Origin: Paenibacillus contaminans
GTDB taxonomy: Bacteria; Bacillota; Bacilli; Paenibacillales; NBRC-103111
NCBI RefSeq assembly: GCF_003285015.1
Contig: NZ_QMFB01000033.1
Coordinates: forward strand, 1 to 64,000
Reading direction: 5' to 3'
Length of the DNA: 64,000 bases
The translations under genes were made by a program, and so were the position numbers. Below are positions 8,713 to 17,305 of this stretch, piece by piece (within the stretch, counting starts at the first letter, position 1; each line of letters opens with the position of its first letter). The notes under the pieces are model-generated. The model was not told the origin of the DNA and ran no database searches. It saw only the letters and a list, made by a program, of their open reading frames with translations.

Positions 8713-10059
8713 GTGATCCATTTTTCATTTCCTTCCCGCTTTATGTGGGGAGCAGCCGCATCGTCTTTTCAAATCGAAGGAGGGGCGGCTGAGGGCGGAC
8801 GGGGGCCGAGCATCTGGGATATCGCGGCCCGCGCGGACGCAGAACGTTTCTGGAACGGGGATACGCCCGAAACGGCGGCAGATTTTTATCACCGGTATCC
8901 CGAGGATATTGCCTCGATGCGGGAATTGGGCTTGCAATCGTTCCGCCTGTCGCTTTCCTGGTCGCGGATTTTGCCGGAAGGAACGGGGGTTGCGAGCGAG
9001 GCGGGGCTGGACTATTACAATAAAGTAATCGATTGCTTTCTTCAAAACGGCATCGAGCCACTCGTCGATCTGTATCATTGGGATTTGCCCCAGGCGCTTG
9101 CCGAGCAGGGTGGCTTCAAAAACCCGGACATCGTGGAAGCGTTCCGACGTTATGCGGAAATCTGCTTCAACCGTTACGGTGATCGCGTCAAGCTTTGGAG
9201 CACGATGAACGAGCCGTCGGTGATGGCTTTCACTTCATACCTGAACGGGGTTTATCCCCCCTATGAGGAGGATATGAAGGGGGCGCTGCTGGCCGGGCAT
9301 CATATGCTGTTGATGCATTACGAAGCGGTCAAGCTGTACCGCTCGCTGCGGCTGGGCGGCGAGATCGGCGCAGTTGTCGCGTTCGTCCCGGTTTACCCGG
9401 ACACTTTATCGGCAGCGGATCGGGACGCAGCGAACCGGCAGTTCGACTTCGTTTGCGGCTGGTGGCTGCAGCCGCTGCTTGAGGGGGCCTATCCGGAGTC
9501 CTTGCTGCAGGCGGCGGAGATCGGCCCGCATATGCCGGATGGCAGCGTAGAGCAGTTGCGCGAACGGTTCGAGCCGATGGATATGATCGGGCTGAATTAT
9601 TATACGCCTGCCCGCTGCCGTTATGAGGCAGACGTGTTTCTGTCGTCGACGTCGGTGCGGAATTTTTATGCTCAGAGCGATTACGGGTTTCAAATTTACC
9701 CGCAAGGGTTGTTCGATTCGCTGCGCTATATGAAGGAGCGGTACGGCAATCCGAAGATGTACCTGACCGAGAACGGGATCGCCCACGATTCCGTGAACAA
9801 GCCGCTGGAAGCGCAGCTTGACGACGACGACCGCATCGCGTATATGCGGGAGCATCTGCGCGAGCTGCATCGGGCGATCGGGAGCGGCTGCAACGTACAT
9901 GGCTACTATTATTGGTCGTATACCGACACGTACGAGGCGACATCCGGCTATCGTTACCGCTTCGGTCTTGTACAGATCGATTACGGGACGCAGCAGCGAA
10001 CCCGGAAGAAGAGCTGGCATTATTACCGGGATGTGATCGCGGGTCATGCAGTAGATTGA
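8713..10059 (+). CDS. Glycoside hydrolase family 1 beta-glycosidase
   Basis: A 448-residue cytoplasmic GH1 enzyme that hydrolyses beta-linked glucosides, galactosides or phospho-free oligosaccharides brought in by the preceding importer. The acid/base Glu is E167 in TMNEPSV and the nucleophile is E353 in LTENG; the N-terminal FMWGAAASSFQIEGG signature is present. Neither a signal peptide nor 6-phospho-binding context (no PTS nearby) is seen, so an unphosphorylated substrate is inferred. GTG start with AGGAGG seven bases upstream, 10 bases after the permease stop. Confidence 0.94.
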   Translation: MIHFSFPSRFMWGAAASSFQIEGGAAEGGRGPSIWDIAARADAERFWNGDTPETAADFYHRYPEDIASMRELGLQSFRLSLSWSRILPEGTGVASEAGLDYYNKVIDCFLQNGIEPLVDLYHWDLPQALAEQGGFKNPDIVEAFRRYAEICFNRYGDRVKLWSTMNEPSVMAFTSYLNGVYPPYEEDMKGALLAGHHMLLMHYEAVKLYRSLRLGGEIGAVVAFVPVYPDTLSAADRDAANRQFDFVCGWWLQPLLEGAYPESLLQAAEIGPHMPDGSVEQLRERFEPMDMIGLNYYTPARCRYEADVFLSSTSVRNFYAQSDYGFQIYPQGLFDSLRYMKERYGNPKMYLTENGIAHDSVNKPLEAQLDDDDRIAYMREHLRELHRAIGSGCNVHGYYYWSYTDTYEATSGYRYRFGLVQIDYGTQQRTRKKSWHYYRDVIAGHAVD

Positions 10060-10164
10060 TGCGCGGCAGCGGGTTAACGGCGCGCGTACCCGAAGGCGCG
10101 GTTCTGGCGGCGGCTGTACGCTGTCTGCCTGCCTTCGGCAGCTTAACGACAGGTGGGTGAACAT

Positions 10165-10932
10165 ATGCGAAAAATCGATGTGAACGCGATGATCGGCATG
10201 TACGTGAAGCAGGATTTGGCGATCCGGGACGAGCCAAGTTTTCTGGAGACGATGGCTTTTTATCAGATAGAGAAGGCGGTTGTCTATCATGCGGACGCCC
10301 GGTTTTACAATCCGATTCAAGGCAACGAAAAGCTGCTCCGTCTCGCGAAACAACACGATAGTCTGATTCCGTGTTTTATTTTATCGCCTCACTACAAATA
10401 TAGCGGAGGATGGGGGGATTTGGAGCGGCGGCTGCGGGAGGAGGAGATCCGCTTCGCCAAACTGTACCCGGGCTTGCATGGCTATTCGTTGAATTCCGCC
10501 CATACGGACGCGATGTTCGAAATTGCCGCACGCCTGAATATGACGATGCTGCTGAGCGCAAGCGAAATTACAGATACGTTGGGGGAAACGGAAGGGTTTG
10601 CACGATTATGCCGGGATTATCCCAACGTCAACATTGTGCTGGTAGAAGCCTTATACCGCCGCAATATGTCGCTGTACAGCTATTTAGAGCGGTTTGCGAA
10701 CGTGCATGTGGAATTTTCAACGCTCAACAACTGGCTGGCGTACGAGGAGGCGGTTCGGCTGTTCGGCTCGGAGCGGCTGCTGTTCGGTTCCAATATGCCG
10801 TTCAACAGTCCGGGCCCGGCGATTACGATGCTGTCGTACTCCGAGCTTTCGCGCGAGGATAGAGACAACATTGCTTGTCTGAATGCGGAGCTGTTGATTA
10901 GCGGTGGAGGTGATCGTTATGCGGCTCAGTGA
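10165..10932 (+). CDS. Amidohydrolase-fold protein lacking all metal ligands
   Basis: A 255-residue protein that aligns along its length with the amidohydrolase encoded next, but every metal or catalytic position is altered: DIHCH becomes DVNAM, KVHP becomes KLYP, VLAHAWG becomes LLSASEI, LLAHLGG becomes VLVEALY and SSDM becomes GSNM. It is therefore likely a non-catalytic partner or sensor of its neighbour rather than an enzyme; this function is inference. The ORF is intact with a good AGGTGGG site before the ATG at 10165, and it overlaps the next gene by 14 bases, so it looks maintained rather than decayed. Confidence 0.8.
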   Translation: MRKIDVNAMIGMYVKQDLAIRDEPSFLETMAFYQIEKAVVYHADARFYNPIQGNEKLLRLAKQHDSLIPCFILSPHYKYSGGWGDLERRLREEEIRFAKLYPGLHGYSLNSAHTDAMFEIAARLNMTMLLSASEITDTLGETEGFARLCRDYPNVNIVLVEALYRRNMSLYSYLERFANVHVEFSTLNNWLAYEEAVRLFGSERLLFGSNMPFNSPGPAITMLSYSELSREDRDNIACLNAELLISGGGDRYAAQ

Positions 10933-11728
10933 ATATGCGGAGGAAGGGCTGCCGCTGCGCGATGTTCTGGTCATCGACATCCATTGTCATCTCGGCTGCC
11001 CGTCCAATCCGTTCGTTCCTTACGCGGATGAGAAGGAGCAGTTGGTCCGCTTCCGGAAGTCGATGGACAGGGTCGGGGTCGATTATGCGGCGATTTCGAT
11101 GCTGCGCGGGTTGTCAACGGATGAACTGGAAGCAAACCTGGACTTAGCCGGGATGATGAAGGAAAACGACAACCTGCTGGGTTGGGTGACCTACATTCCC
11201 TACTTGAGCGATAAAAGCTTGCATATAGCCGAACAATGCCTGGCTGCATCCGATCGCTTTATCGGATTGAAGGTGCATCCGGAGGTGAACCAGTATCGGA
11301 TTGACCAAGAGAAATATGAGCCGATGTGGGAGTTTGCCGACGAAAAAGGCTTGCTCGTGCTGGCGCATGCCTGGGGGCCTAATTCGGACCCGGCGCTGTT
11401 CGCCGACATTCCCGCTCGCTACAAAAATATGAAGCTGCTGCTTGCTCATCTCGGCGGCGTGGAGCCGGCGATTACGACCTCGATGCAGTTGGCCAACCGG
11501 TACGACAATGTGTATCTCGATTTGACGGGCAGCTTTATTTCCTCCCAATGCACTCTGAAACAGTTTACGGAGCGGACAGACCCGGACAAATTGTTGTTTT
11601 CCAGCGATATGACATTCTTGAGTCTGTATTCGGAGATCGGCAATGTGTTGTACGCTGATGTTCCCGATTCGGTCAAAGAGCGAATATTGGGCTTAAACGC
11701 CAAAAGGCTCTTGACGTGTATTCCCTAA
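10919..11728 (+). CDS. Amidohydrolase family 2 metal-dependent hydrolase
   Basis: A 269-residue TIM-barrel hydrolase with the HxH motif (VIDIHCHLG), a Lys/His strand (GLKVHPE), His strands VLAHAWG and LLAHLGG and the catalytic Asp in LFSSDM. These are the ligands expected for one- or two-metal amidohydrolases acting on C-N or C-C bonds (uracil isomerase, decarboxylase and lactonase relatives). The ATG at 10919 follows GGTGGAGGTG and overlaps the degenerate paralogue. The substrate is unknown; the operon suggests a glycoside-derived acid, lactone or amide. Confidence 0.88.
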   Translation: MRLSEYAEEGLPLRDVLVIDIHCHLGCPSNPFVPYADEKEQLVRFRKSMDRVGVDYAAISMLRGLSTDELEANLDLAGMMKENDNLLGWVTYIPYLSDKSLHIAEQCLAASDRFIGLKVHPEVNQYRIDQEKYEPMWEFADEKGLLVLAHAWGPNSDPALFADIPARYKNMKLLLAHLGGVEPAITTSMQLANRYDNVYLDLTGSFISSQCTLKQFTERTDPDKLLFSSDMTFLSLYSEIGNVLYADVPDSVKERILGLNAKRLLTCIP

Positions 11729-11764
11729 CGAATGATCCCAATTCGAATGATGGAGGAATGCGAA

Positions 11765-13924
11765 ATGCCAGGACCAGGACCACACAAGGATTTGTCGCAA
11801 ATCCCGCAGGAAAAGGAAGCCGCGCCGCAACCGGTCAGCCGGAGGGCGCTGCTCGCTTCGCTTGGGATGGGAGGGGCGGCGCTCGCGGCCGCAAGCCTGC
11901 TGCCGTCGAGCGTTTGGGGCGCCGCAGGCGGAGGAGGCTCGGTTAGCGAGTCGGTTTACGGCGAAGGCGGAACGCCGGGCTGCACACCCGGCGACGTCGT
12001 GACGGCCGTAACGGCCGACCAGCTTCGGGCATTGGATTGTTCGCCGGCCAATGATCTGTATTATGTGACAGATGCCGGGGGCGAAGGATTTTTCTTCCGC
12101 GATCCGGCGGATGCGGTTTCCGCGGACAACGGGGCTACGGTTATTGTTTCGGCGGACGGAGGAAGGTTTAAGCGGGTAGTCGATTATACGTTCAGCTTCC
12201 TATGGTTTGGCGGCAAGGGAGACGGGGTGACGAACAATGCGGCTGCCTTCAAGCGGTTGGCTGCGTTCGTCAACGCCAGGGGCGGGAATTGCACCGTCGT
12301 GTTTCCGCCCGGCGTGTATGTCTATACCCCGTCGGATGCCGGCGATTACGAGTGGCGTATGTCGGTCGAGTTTGTTAATGTGAAGCGTCTGACGATTATC
12401 GGGTACGGCGCCGTAATCAAGCAGGTGAAGGACCCGTCGTGGACGGCCGGAGGACTTCCCGCCAATCAGGAAAGCCCTATGCAATTCCGTGGGGGGAATG
12501 ACACGCCGGGTGAGTGCCGCGATATTGCCGTCTATGGGTTGACTATGGAGGGCGCTCGCGTGCCGTTTAGCCTGGCGACCGGGGACGGCGCTTGCAGCGG
12601 GTTGATATTCAGGGGCGTTTATCGCATAGTGGTCAAGGACGTTGTTTGCACCGGCTGGGGGACGGACGGGCTGACCATTGCGCCGTCTTATCTCGACCTT
12701 TATGCTTCGCAGCAGGCCCGGATCGAGGGCTGCCGCATGGACAACAACACCAGGCAGGGCATATCCATCGTCCGCTGCGACGATGTGACGATTACGCAGT
12801 GTACGATTGCGAATACGAATGGCGGTTCGTTCGGGCATGGTATCGATTTTGAGCCGGACGCCTCCTATACGCAGAAAAATATGATCGTCAGCCATTGCCG
12901 GTTTCAAAATAACGTTCGGGGTTCATTAAACTTTATCCGAACTTCCCATGTGGTCATTTCCCATTGCGTCATGGAGGAAGGAAATACGAGCGGCGCGATC
13001 TTCGCGGACGGAGCTGCCTCCGATATTATTATCGAAAGCAACGTGATTACGACGAACAAGGCGTGCCTGTTTTTGATGGGGAGCGACGTGACGAACTTTA
13101 TTTTCCAGAAAAATATCGTCAAAACGACGGATCTGCCGAGCAACAGTGCGACGGTTCGCATCAATCCGTTCGGGACGGCAACGGGGCTGGACAATATTAT
13201 CGTGCGGCATAACGGGTTTACGGGTACGGGCGGCTTATATGTCAATGTGGCGGGCAGGTTCTTTTTTGAGCATAATACGATGTCCGTCTCCCGCCAGGAT
13301 TCGGCTAGCGCAGATTGCTTCGGCTTCAATCTGGTCGGCCTCGGAAAAAACACGGTGCGGCATAATGTGATTACGATTCAATCGGATGTTCAATTCGCCG
13401 AGAAGGAAGTTTATATGGTCGACGGGGTGTTCGAAGGAAACGAACTGACCAGCCACGCCGCCGCTAAACTGAATATCAAAAGCAAAGGCGCGGGGCGCGT
13501 GATGCGTATCGGCCATAACAATTTCAGCACGAATTTTTACTATAAGGGCGAGCACGTCTCACTGAATTTGTATGCCGAGGGCGCCGTGGTCGAATATGTG
13601 GCCGGCGATTTCGCAACCGTATACCGGAGGGTAAACGGGGGGCGGCAGCGGGTGCTGAACGGCACCGATGCGCAGGTCGGGGATATTACCTTTGTCGGGG
13701 ATAACGGCAAGCCTTCGATGTCCTATATATGCGTGACGGCCGGCAGCCCGGGTGTTTGGCAATCGTACAGCCATGTTGTGCAGAAAGGGACGTCATTCGC
13801 CCGCCCGTTTATGTACGCGTTCGACGCCGGGGTGATGTACCTGGACACGATGCTCGATCCCGGCGGCAAGCCGATCTGGTGGAACGGCTCGGACTGGATT
13901 GACGCCACAGGCGCGGTTGTTTGA
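11765..13924 (+). CDS. Tat-exported right-handed beta-helix (pectate-lyase-like, tailspike-like) protein
   Basis: A 719-residue secreted protein. Residues about 28-55 form a twin-arginine signal (SRRALLASLGMGG, hydrophobic core, then SVWGAA cleavage region). An N-terminal adaptor-like domain leads into the pectate-lyase superfamily signature WFGGKGDGVTNNAAAFKRL, then successive beta-helix coils rich in N and C ladders (IEGCRMDN, VTITQCTIANTN, IVSHCRFQNN). The end (YLDTMLDPGGKPIWWNGSDW) matches a motif common at the C termini of phage tail fibres. ATG at 11765 with GGAGG upstream. It probably binds or cleaves an extracellular polysaccharide; the enzyme class cannot be told from sequence alone. 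Confidence 0.82.
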   Translation: MPGPGPHKDLSQIPQEKEAAPQPVSRRALLASLGMGGAALAAASLLPSSVWGAAGGGGSVSESVYGEGGTPGCTPGDVVTAVTADQLRALDCSPANDLYYVTDAGGEGFFFRDPADAVSADNGATVIVSADGGRFKRVVDYTFSFLWFGGKGDGVTNNAAAFKRLAAFVNARGGNCTVVFPPGVYVYTPSDAGDYEWRMSVEFVNVKRLTIIGYGAVIKQVKDPSWTAGGLPANQESPMQFRGGNDTPGECRDIAVYGLTMEGARVPFSLATGDGACSGLIFRGVYRIVVKDVVCTGWGTDGLTIAPSYLDLYASQQARIEGCRMDNNTRQGISIVRCDDVTITQCTIANTNGGSFGHGIDFEPDASYTQKNMIVSHCRFQNNVRGSLNFIRTSHVVISHCVMEEGNTSGAIFADGAASDIIIESNVITTNKACLFLMGSDVTNFIFQKNIVKTTDLPSNSATVRINPFGTATGLDNIIVRHNGFTGTGGLYVNVAGRFFFEHNTMSVSRQDSASADCFGFNLVGLGKNTVRHNVITIQSDVQFAEKEVYMVDGVFEGNELTSHAAAKLNIKSKGAGRVMRIGHNNFSTNFYYKGEHVSLNLYAEGAVVEYVAGDFATVYRRVNGGRQRVLNGTDAQVGDITFVGDNGKPSMSYICVTAGSPGVWQSYSHVVQKGTSFARPFMYAFDAGVMYLDTMLDPGGKPIWWNGSDWIDATGAVV

Positions 13925-14122
13925 TTGCTGCGGCGGTTTTCGGTCGGAAGCGAGTTGCTGTATACAATTTTTCGCTACATTTGGGTGAGAATGCGGCAGT
14001 TGGACCGAATATATTCGGTTTTTCGCATACATTTGAGGAGAATACCGTGTACAAGGCGAATGTAAGTTGCAAGAAAATGGACAGCGGGAAGCTAGCGATG
14101 ATATGACGAACAGATCGAAATG
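13925..14122. repeat. Spacer with a 16-bp palindrome and two related flanks
   Basis: ACCGAATATATTCGGT at 14004-14019 is a perfect palindrome. It separates two related segments, TTTTTCGCTACATTTGGGTG from about 13968 and TTTTTCGCATACATTTGAGG from about 14018. No gene is supported. Confidence 0.4.
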
Positions 14123-14154
14123 AAAGAGGGCTTCCCTAAAGGGAGCCCTCTTTT
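14123..14154. terminator. Bidirectional terminator
   Basis: AAAGAGGGCTTCCC pairs with GGGAGCCCTCTTT around a TAAA loop, with A and T runs on both sides. It serves the convergent beta-helix gene and ceramidase-like gene. Confidence 0.85.
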
Positions 14155-14165
14155 GTATATCCATG

Positions 14166-15443
14166 CTATCGCTTGCTCAAACGATCATAGGCGTTCTTGA
14201 ATGCTTGCGCCATCCGAGCGTCGACACCGTTCTTCAAGCTTCCCTTGTGTCCGTACTCCACAGCCGAGCCTTCGGCCTCATAGCCGCCCTCGGCGATAAT
14301 CTTATCGTCCGGAATGTAGGCGGTCGAGTCGGCGTAGCCGAAAAACAGCAGCGTAACGCCGGGAAACAGCGCCTCCAGTTTTTGTTTCACTTCGCAACAC
14401 GGTTCCCCGCCCATGTAGGCGATGTACAGGCTGTCGCTCAGTTTGGCGAGGCCGGCTCGAAGCTCGATATCGTCCGGCATGTCGTCATACTTGTCGAGCA
14501 CGCGTACCGCAATTTTTCGAAGGCCCGGATACCCGTTCGCCGCCAGCTCCTCCAAATATGATTTAGGGAAGGGCTCCAACTCCAACCGTACGGTAAATTG
14601 GGAGGCGTCCAGCGTAAGCTTCACCGGAGAGAGTGCGCCCGGCGTCCGGCATAAACGCTTGATGCTCCGCGTCAGGGACAGCGCCATTTCGTCCACTTCC
14701 TCATAGGTGCAAGTAATGAACGAGCCGCCGTAGGCCGTTACTTTGGGACGGGAGTTGCCTCCGGCTCCTTGAAAAAACATGCCGACCGCGCCGAAATATT
14801 CAGCCTCCAGCAGTTGGCATGCGCGGCCGGGGAAATCGCCCGAGATATACGGCGTATCGCGCACGGTAACCGGATGGCAGGCATAATTGAACAGAATGAC
14901 TCGCGTTTTTCCGGTCGTATCCAATACTCGGAGTACATGCAGCCGATCGTCTTTGACCCCTTGCGGATTCGGATTGTTCGTCACCTCTCCGCCAACAGGA
15001 AGCCTGCGGTTGATGTTCCAGTCGCCGGCGGCGCTTCCGTATTCCAGCGAGCCTTCAAACTCGTTCGCCATCGCGCGTGCGATGCAGCTTTGAATACGCG
15101 TCAGCAGAAAGGCTTCGTACTCCCCGGAATGCTGGCTGACATCGTCATAGCCTCGCACCGCCGGGCCGCCATGCGTATGGCTGTAAGTCAGGAATAACCG
15201 GTCAGGCGGAAATCCGAAATGACGTTCCGTCCACTCTTGTACGGTTCGGGTCAGGGCGGCGTCATGGAAAAGCAAGTCCAAAGAAATGAACAACAGCCGT
15301 TTATGCCCGTCATCCACCGACAGAGTGCGGACGTACAAGTCGTCGTGTATGCCAAGGAACGGTCGATCGAAATAGGAGGCGTAGCCGGACATATAAGTCG
15401 TTATGTCCGGCGTAATGAGATCTTTGGCAATCCCGAATCTCAT
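14166..15443 (-). CDS. Neutral/alkaline ceramidase-like hydrolase
   Basis: A 425-residue protein with the N-terminal domain features of neutral ceramidases: GIAKDLITPDITTYMSGYA at the start, LFISLDLL, the metal-binding THTHGG, NYACHPVTV and ISGDFPG blocks and the FFQGAGGN motif. Full-length ceramidases are about 650-700 residues and secreted; this one lacks a signal peptide and the C-terminal domain, so it is an intracellular short member whose substrate may be another N-acyl or ester compound. GAGGAGA site before the ATG; 11 bases downstream of the cupin gene in the same operon. Confidence 0.85.
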   Translation of the reverse strand: MRFGIAKDLITPDITTYMSGYASYFDRPFLGIHDDLYVRTLSVDDGHKRLLFISLDLLFHDAALTRTVQEWTERHFGFPPDRLFLTYSHTHGGPAVRGYDDVSQHSGEYEAFLLTRIQSCIARAMANEFEGSLEYGSAAGDWNINRRLPVGGEVTNNPNPQGVKDDRLHVLRVLDTTGKTRVILFNYACHPVTVRDTPYISGDFPGRACQLLEAEYFGAVGMFFQGAGGNSRPKVTAYGGSFITCTYEEVDEMALSLTRSIKRLCRTPGALSPVKLTLDASQFTVRLELEPFPKSYLEELAANGYPGLRKIAVRVLDKYDDMPDDIELRAGLAKLSDSLYIAYMGGEPCCEVKQKLEALFPGVTLLFFGYADSTAYIPDDKIIAEGGYEAEGSAVEYGHKGSLKNGVDARMAQAFKNAYDRLSKR

Positions 15444-15454
15444 CGATCTTCTCC

Positions 15455-15808
15455 TCAGCTGTGAGCGGTCAGCTTGGGCAGTCTGTCAGGCCAGTTAGCC
15501 ACGCAAATGTATTCGAAGTCTTCTGCGGAAATGCAAGTAGCCTGGTGCACCACGTCTCTGGGAATGTACACGACGTCGCCTGCACCGACTTCATGCGTGG
15601 CGTCCCCTAGAATCAGTCGGGCTTTGCCGCCTGTAATGACATACACCTCTTCTTCGTCGTCATGGCAGCCTTCCGGCGTCGATTGGCCCGTTTTCAATCT
15701 GACGTAGTTACTGGATATCGTTTCGGCTTCATGCTCATCCAGAAAAGTGACGCCTTCTCCATGGAAACCTTGAAGCTCGGGTAGACGTTTGACGAATGCT
15801 TTGATCAT
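15455..15808 (-). CDS. Small cupin-domain protein
   Basis: A 117-residue single-domain cupin. The first motif (TPEGCHDDEEEVYVITGGKARL) is followed by the second (GAGDVVYIPRDVVHQATC) with the usual spacing. It may bind or isomerise a sugar or act as a sensor. The start is the ATG at 15808 with GGAGG eight bases upstream; an ATG at 15823 overlaps that site. First gene of an operon with the ceramidase-like gene and divergent from an AraC regulator. Confidence 0.85.
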   Translation of the reverse strand: MIKAFVKRLPELQGFHGEGVTFLDEHEAETISSNYVRLKTGQSTPEGCHDDEEEVYVITGGKARLILGDATHEVGAGDVVYIPRDVVHQATCISAEDFEYICVANWPDRLPKLTAHS

Positions 15809-15929
15809 AGTTGATTCCTCCATATGATTGGTATGTTTTTAACTTCAACTTGAGTTTATCGAATCGAATGGGAGGACAATACCGGCATTACGGTCATCAT
15901 TTCGCAAAAGATGTCCTCTTGCTTTTACA

Positions 15930-15937
15930 TGTATAAT
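15930..15937 (+). promoter_or_regulatory. Probable -10 of the AraC regulator gene
   Basis: TG-TATAAT lies 41 bases before the ATG at 15978. The -35 region is poor, consistent with an activated or extended -10 promoter. Confidence 0.4.
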
Positions 15938-15977
15938 GAAGGACAGGTACTATCCCTTACGACGAGAAGGTGATCGA

Positions 15978-16910
15978 ATGCTTCACGCATCGCCGGAAAA
16001 TTACAACATCAAAACCAGGATCGGCCCCATATTGTTCGATATTTACCTTGATGATTCGTTTCTGTCCGCACAGGCGCCCAGCCGCTCGAACCGGCATAAT
16101 CATGCCAACTTCGAGCTTCATTTTATCGTAGAAGGCGGCGGTCTCCTTGTGATGAACGGGGAAGAGATCCGGCTGCAGCCCGGCCATTACTACGTGATCC
16201 CGCCGGGCGTTTATCATGCAATCTTGACCGATCCGGCAATCCGTTTAAGCAAGTATACGTTTCGCTTCGACTACACGGAATTGAACGATTACGATACTTA
16301 TTTTCCCGCTAACGAAGTCGAAAGACTGAAAACCGCGCTAACGGGAATCGGTTATTTCTACGAGCGGGACCAGGCCGGTAACATCCGTATTTTGCATGAC
16401 GTCATCCATGAATTAAATACGCAATCCTTGGGGTATTACGCCAAGCTGCAATCCTGCTTCAACCAGGTGCTCGTTAACGTCATTCGTTCGACTGCATCCG
16501 GCACACAGCCTCCTTACCGGATACCGAGCCGCCTGGGTGACGATAACCGCAGCCTGATCATCGATGCGTTCTTCGATCAATACCGTTCGGATTTGACGCT
16601 GGAGCAGTTGGCCGGGCAGCTGCAGCTCAGTCCCCGCCAGACGAGACGCATCCTTTCCAAGCTGTACGGCACGACCTTCATGGAGAAATTGGAGGACATC
16701 CGGATCGAAGAGGCCAAGGACAGGCTGAAGCATTCGAAGGATTCGATCCTCATGATTTCCGAGAAGCTGGGTTTCACCTCGCAGGAGAGGTTCTGTACTT
16801 TGTTCAAGCAGAAGACCGGCGAGACACCTCAGTCTTATCGGAAAGCGTGGAAAAGCACAGAGGGGAGAGAAGGAGGGGAAGGCGCCGGGGTATCGGGAGA
16901 AAGCGAGTAA
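15978..16910 (+). CDS. AraC-family regulator with cupin sensor domain
   Basis: A 310-residue transcription regulator. The N-terminal cupin-like ligand domain shows HNHANFELHFIVEGGG and LQPGHYYVIPPGVYH; the C-terminal third is an AraC double helix-turn-helix (LTLEQLAGQLQLSPRQTRRI, then KLGFTSQERFCTLFKQKTG). ATG at 15978 follows GAGAAGGTGAT. Divergent from the cupin/ceramidase operon, so it likely controls that operon and perhaps the preceding sugar locus. A tail of about 20 Glu/Gly/Ser residues follows the DNA-binding domain. Confidence 0.9.
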   Translation: MLHASPENYNIKTRIGPILFDIYLDDSFLSAQAPSRSNRHNHANFELHFIVEGGGLLVMNGEEIRLQPGHYYVIPPGVYHAILTDPAIRLSKYTFRFDYTELNDYDTYFPANEVERLKTALTGIGYFYERDQAGNIRILHDVIHELNTQSLGYYAKLQSCFNQVLVNVIRSTASGTQPPYRIPSRLGDDNRSLIIDAFFDQYRSDLTLEQLAGQLQLSPRQTRRILSKLYGTTFMEKLEDIRIEEAKDRLKHSKDSILMISEKLGFTSQERFCTLFKQKTGETPQSYRKAWKSTEGREGGEGAGVSGESE

Positions 16911-16988
16911 CATTAGGGGGAAAATACTTCGGGAGATTCAGCCTTGGTTATCGATACGAAAAAATGAGCGACTCCCTTCCAAAAATCA

Positions 16989-17027
16989 GAAGCCGCGAAA
17001 CCCAAAGCTATGTGGTTTCGCGGCTTC
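16989..17027 (+). terminator. Perfect 14-bp hairpin after the AraC gene
   Basis: GAAGCCGCGAAACC pairs with GGTTTCGCGGCTTC. The T run after it is short, so efficiency is uncertain. Confidence 0.6.
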
Positions 17028-17041
17028 TTGCAGATTTACAC

Positions 17042-17101
17042 GAGGTTTGACAGCCGACGTGTGACCGAGCACCGTGTGCCGGGAGTCGCGCTCGGTGCGG
17101 A
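17042..17101. repeat. Dispersed repeat, GACAGCCG-CGTGTGACC family, copy 1
   Basis: Shares GAGGTTTGACAGCCG, CGTGTGACC, GCCGGGAGTCGCG and GGTGCGGA blocks with 19853-19928 and 50267-50337. In this copy ACCGAGC and GCTCGGT can form a stem. Confidence 0.6.
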
Positions 17102-17115
17102 ATAGGCAGGGCTTA

Positions 17116-17214
17116 TCAGTAACTCGGCTTCAACACATTGTAGATCATCATGGCGCTTTCCGCTCGGGTCTATTCCAAATTCCCCTTAACACTGCTCATC
17201 CTGGAGCGCATGCC
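17116..17214 (-). pseudogene. Relic of an S-layer homology (SLH) domain C terminus
   Basis: On the minus strand the end reads TRAESAMMIYNVLKPSY-stop, the typical end of a third SLH repeat (usual pattern TRAEAAVMI...L). An in-frame TAG just before TR and another about 15 codons further upstream break it, and no larger ORF continues. It is the scar of a lost cell-wall-anchored protein. Confidence 0.55.
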
Positions 17215-17305
17215 CTAGGCGATATACGCTCCGTGAATGGATAAATGCCGAGAGCATACGGGGATTTCGCCGAGTACTATATATGAAAAAGGCGGAGGGA
17301 TGAAT

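Noticed and set aside
13921..14106. 61-residue ORF after the beta-helix gene
   Set aside because: Spans a palindrome and repeated segments, has no ribosome site and no recognisable sequence.
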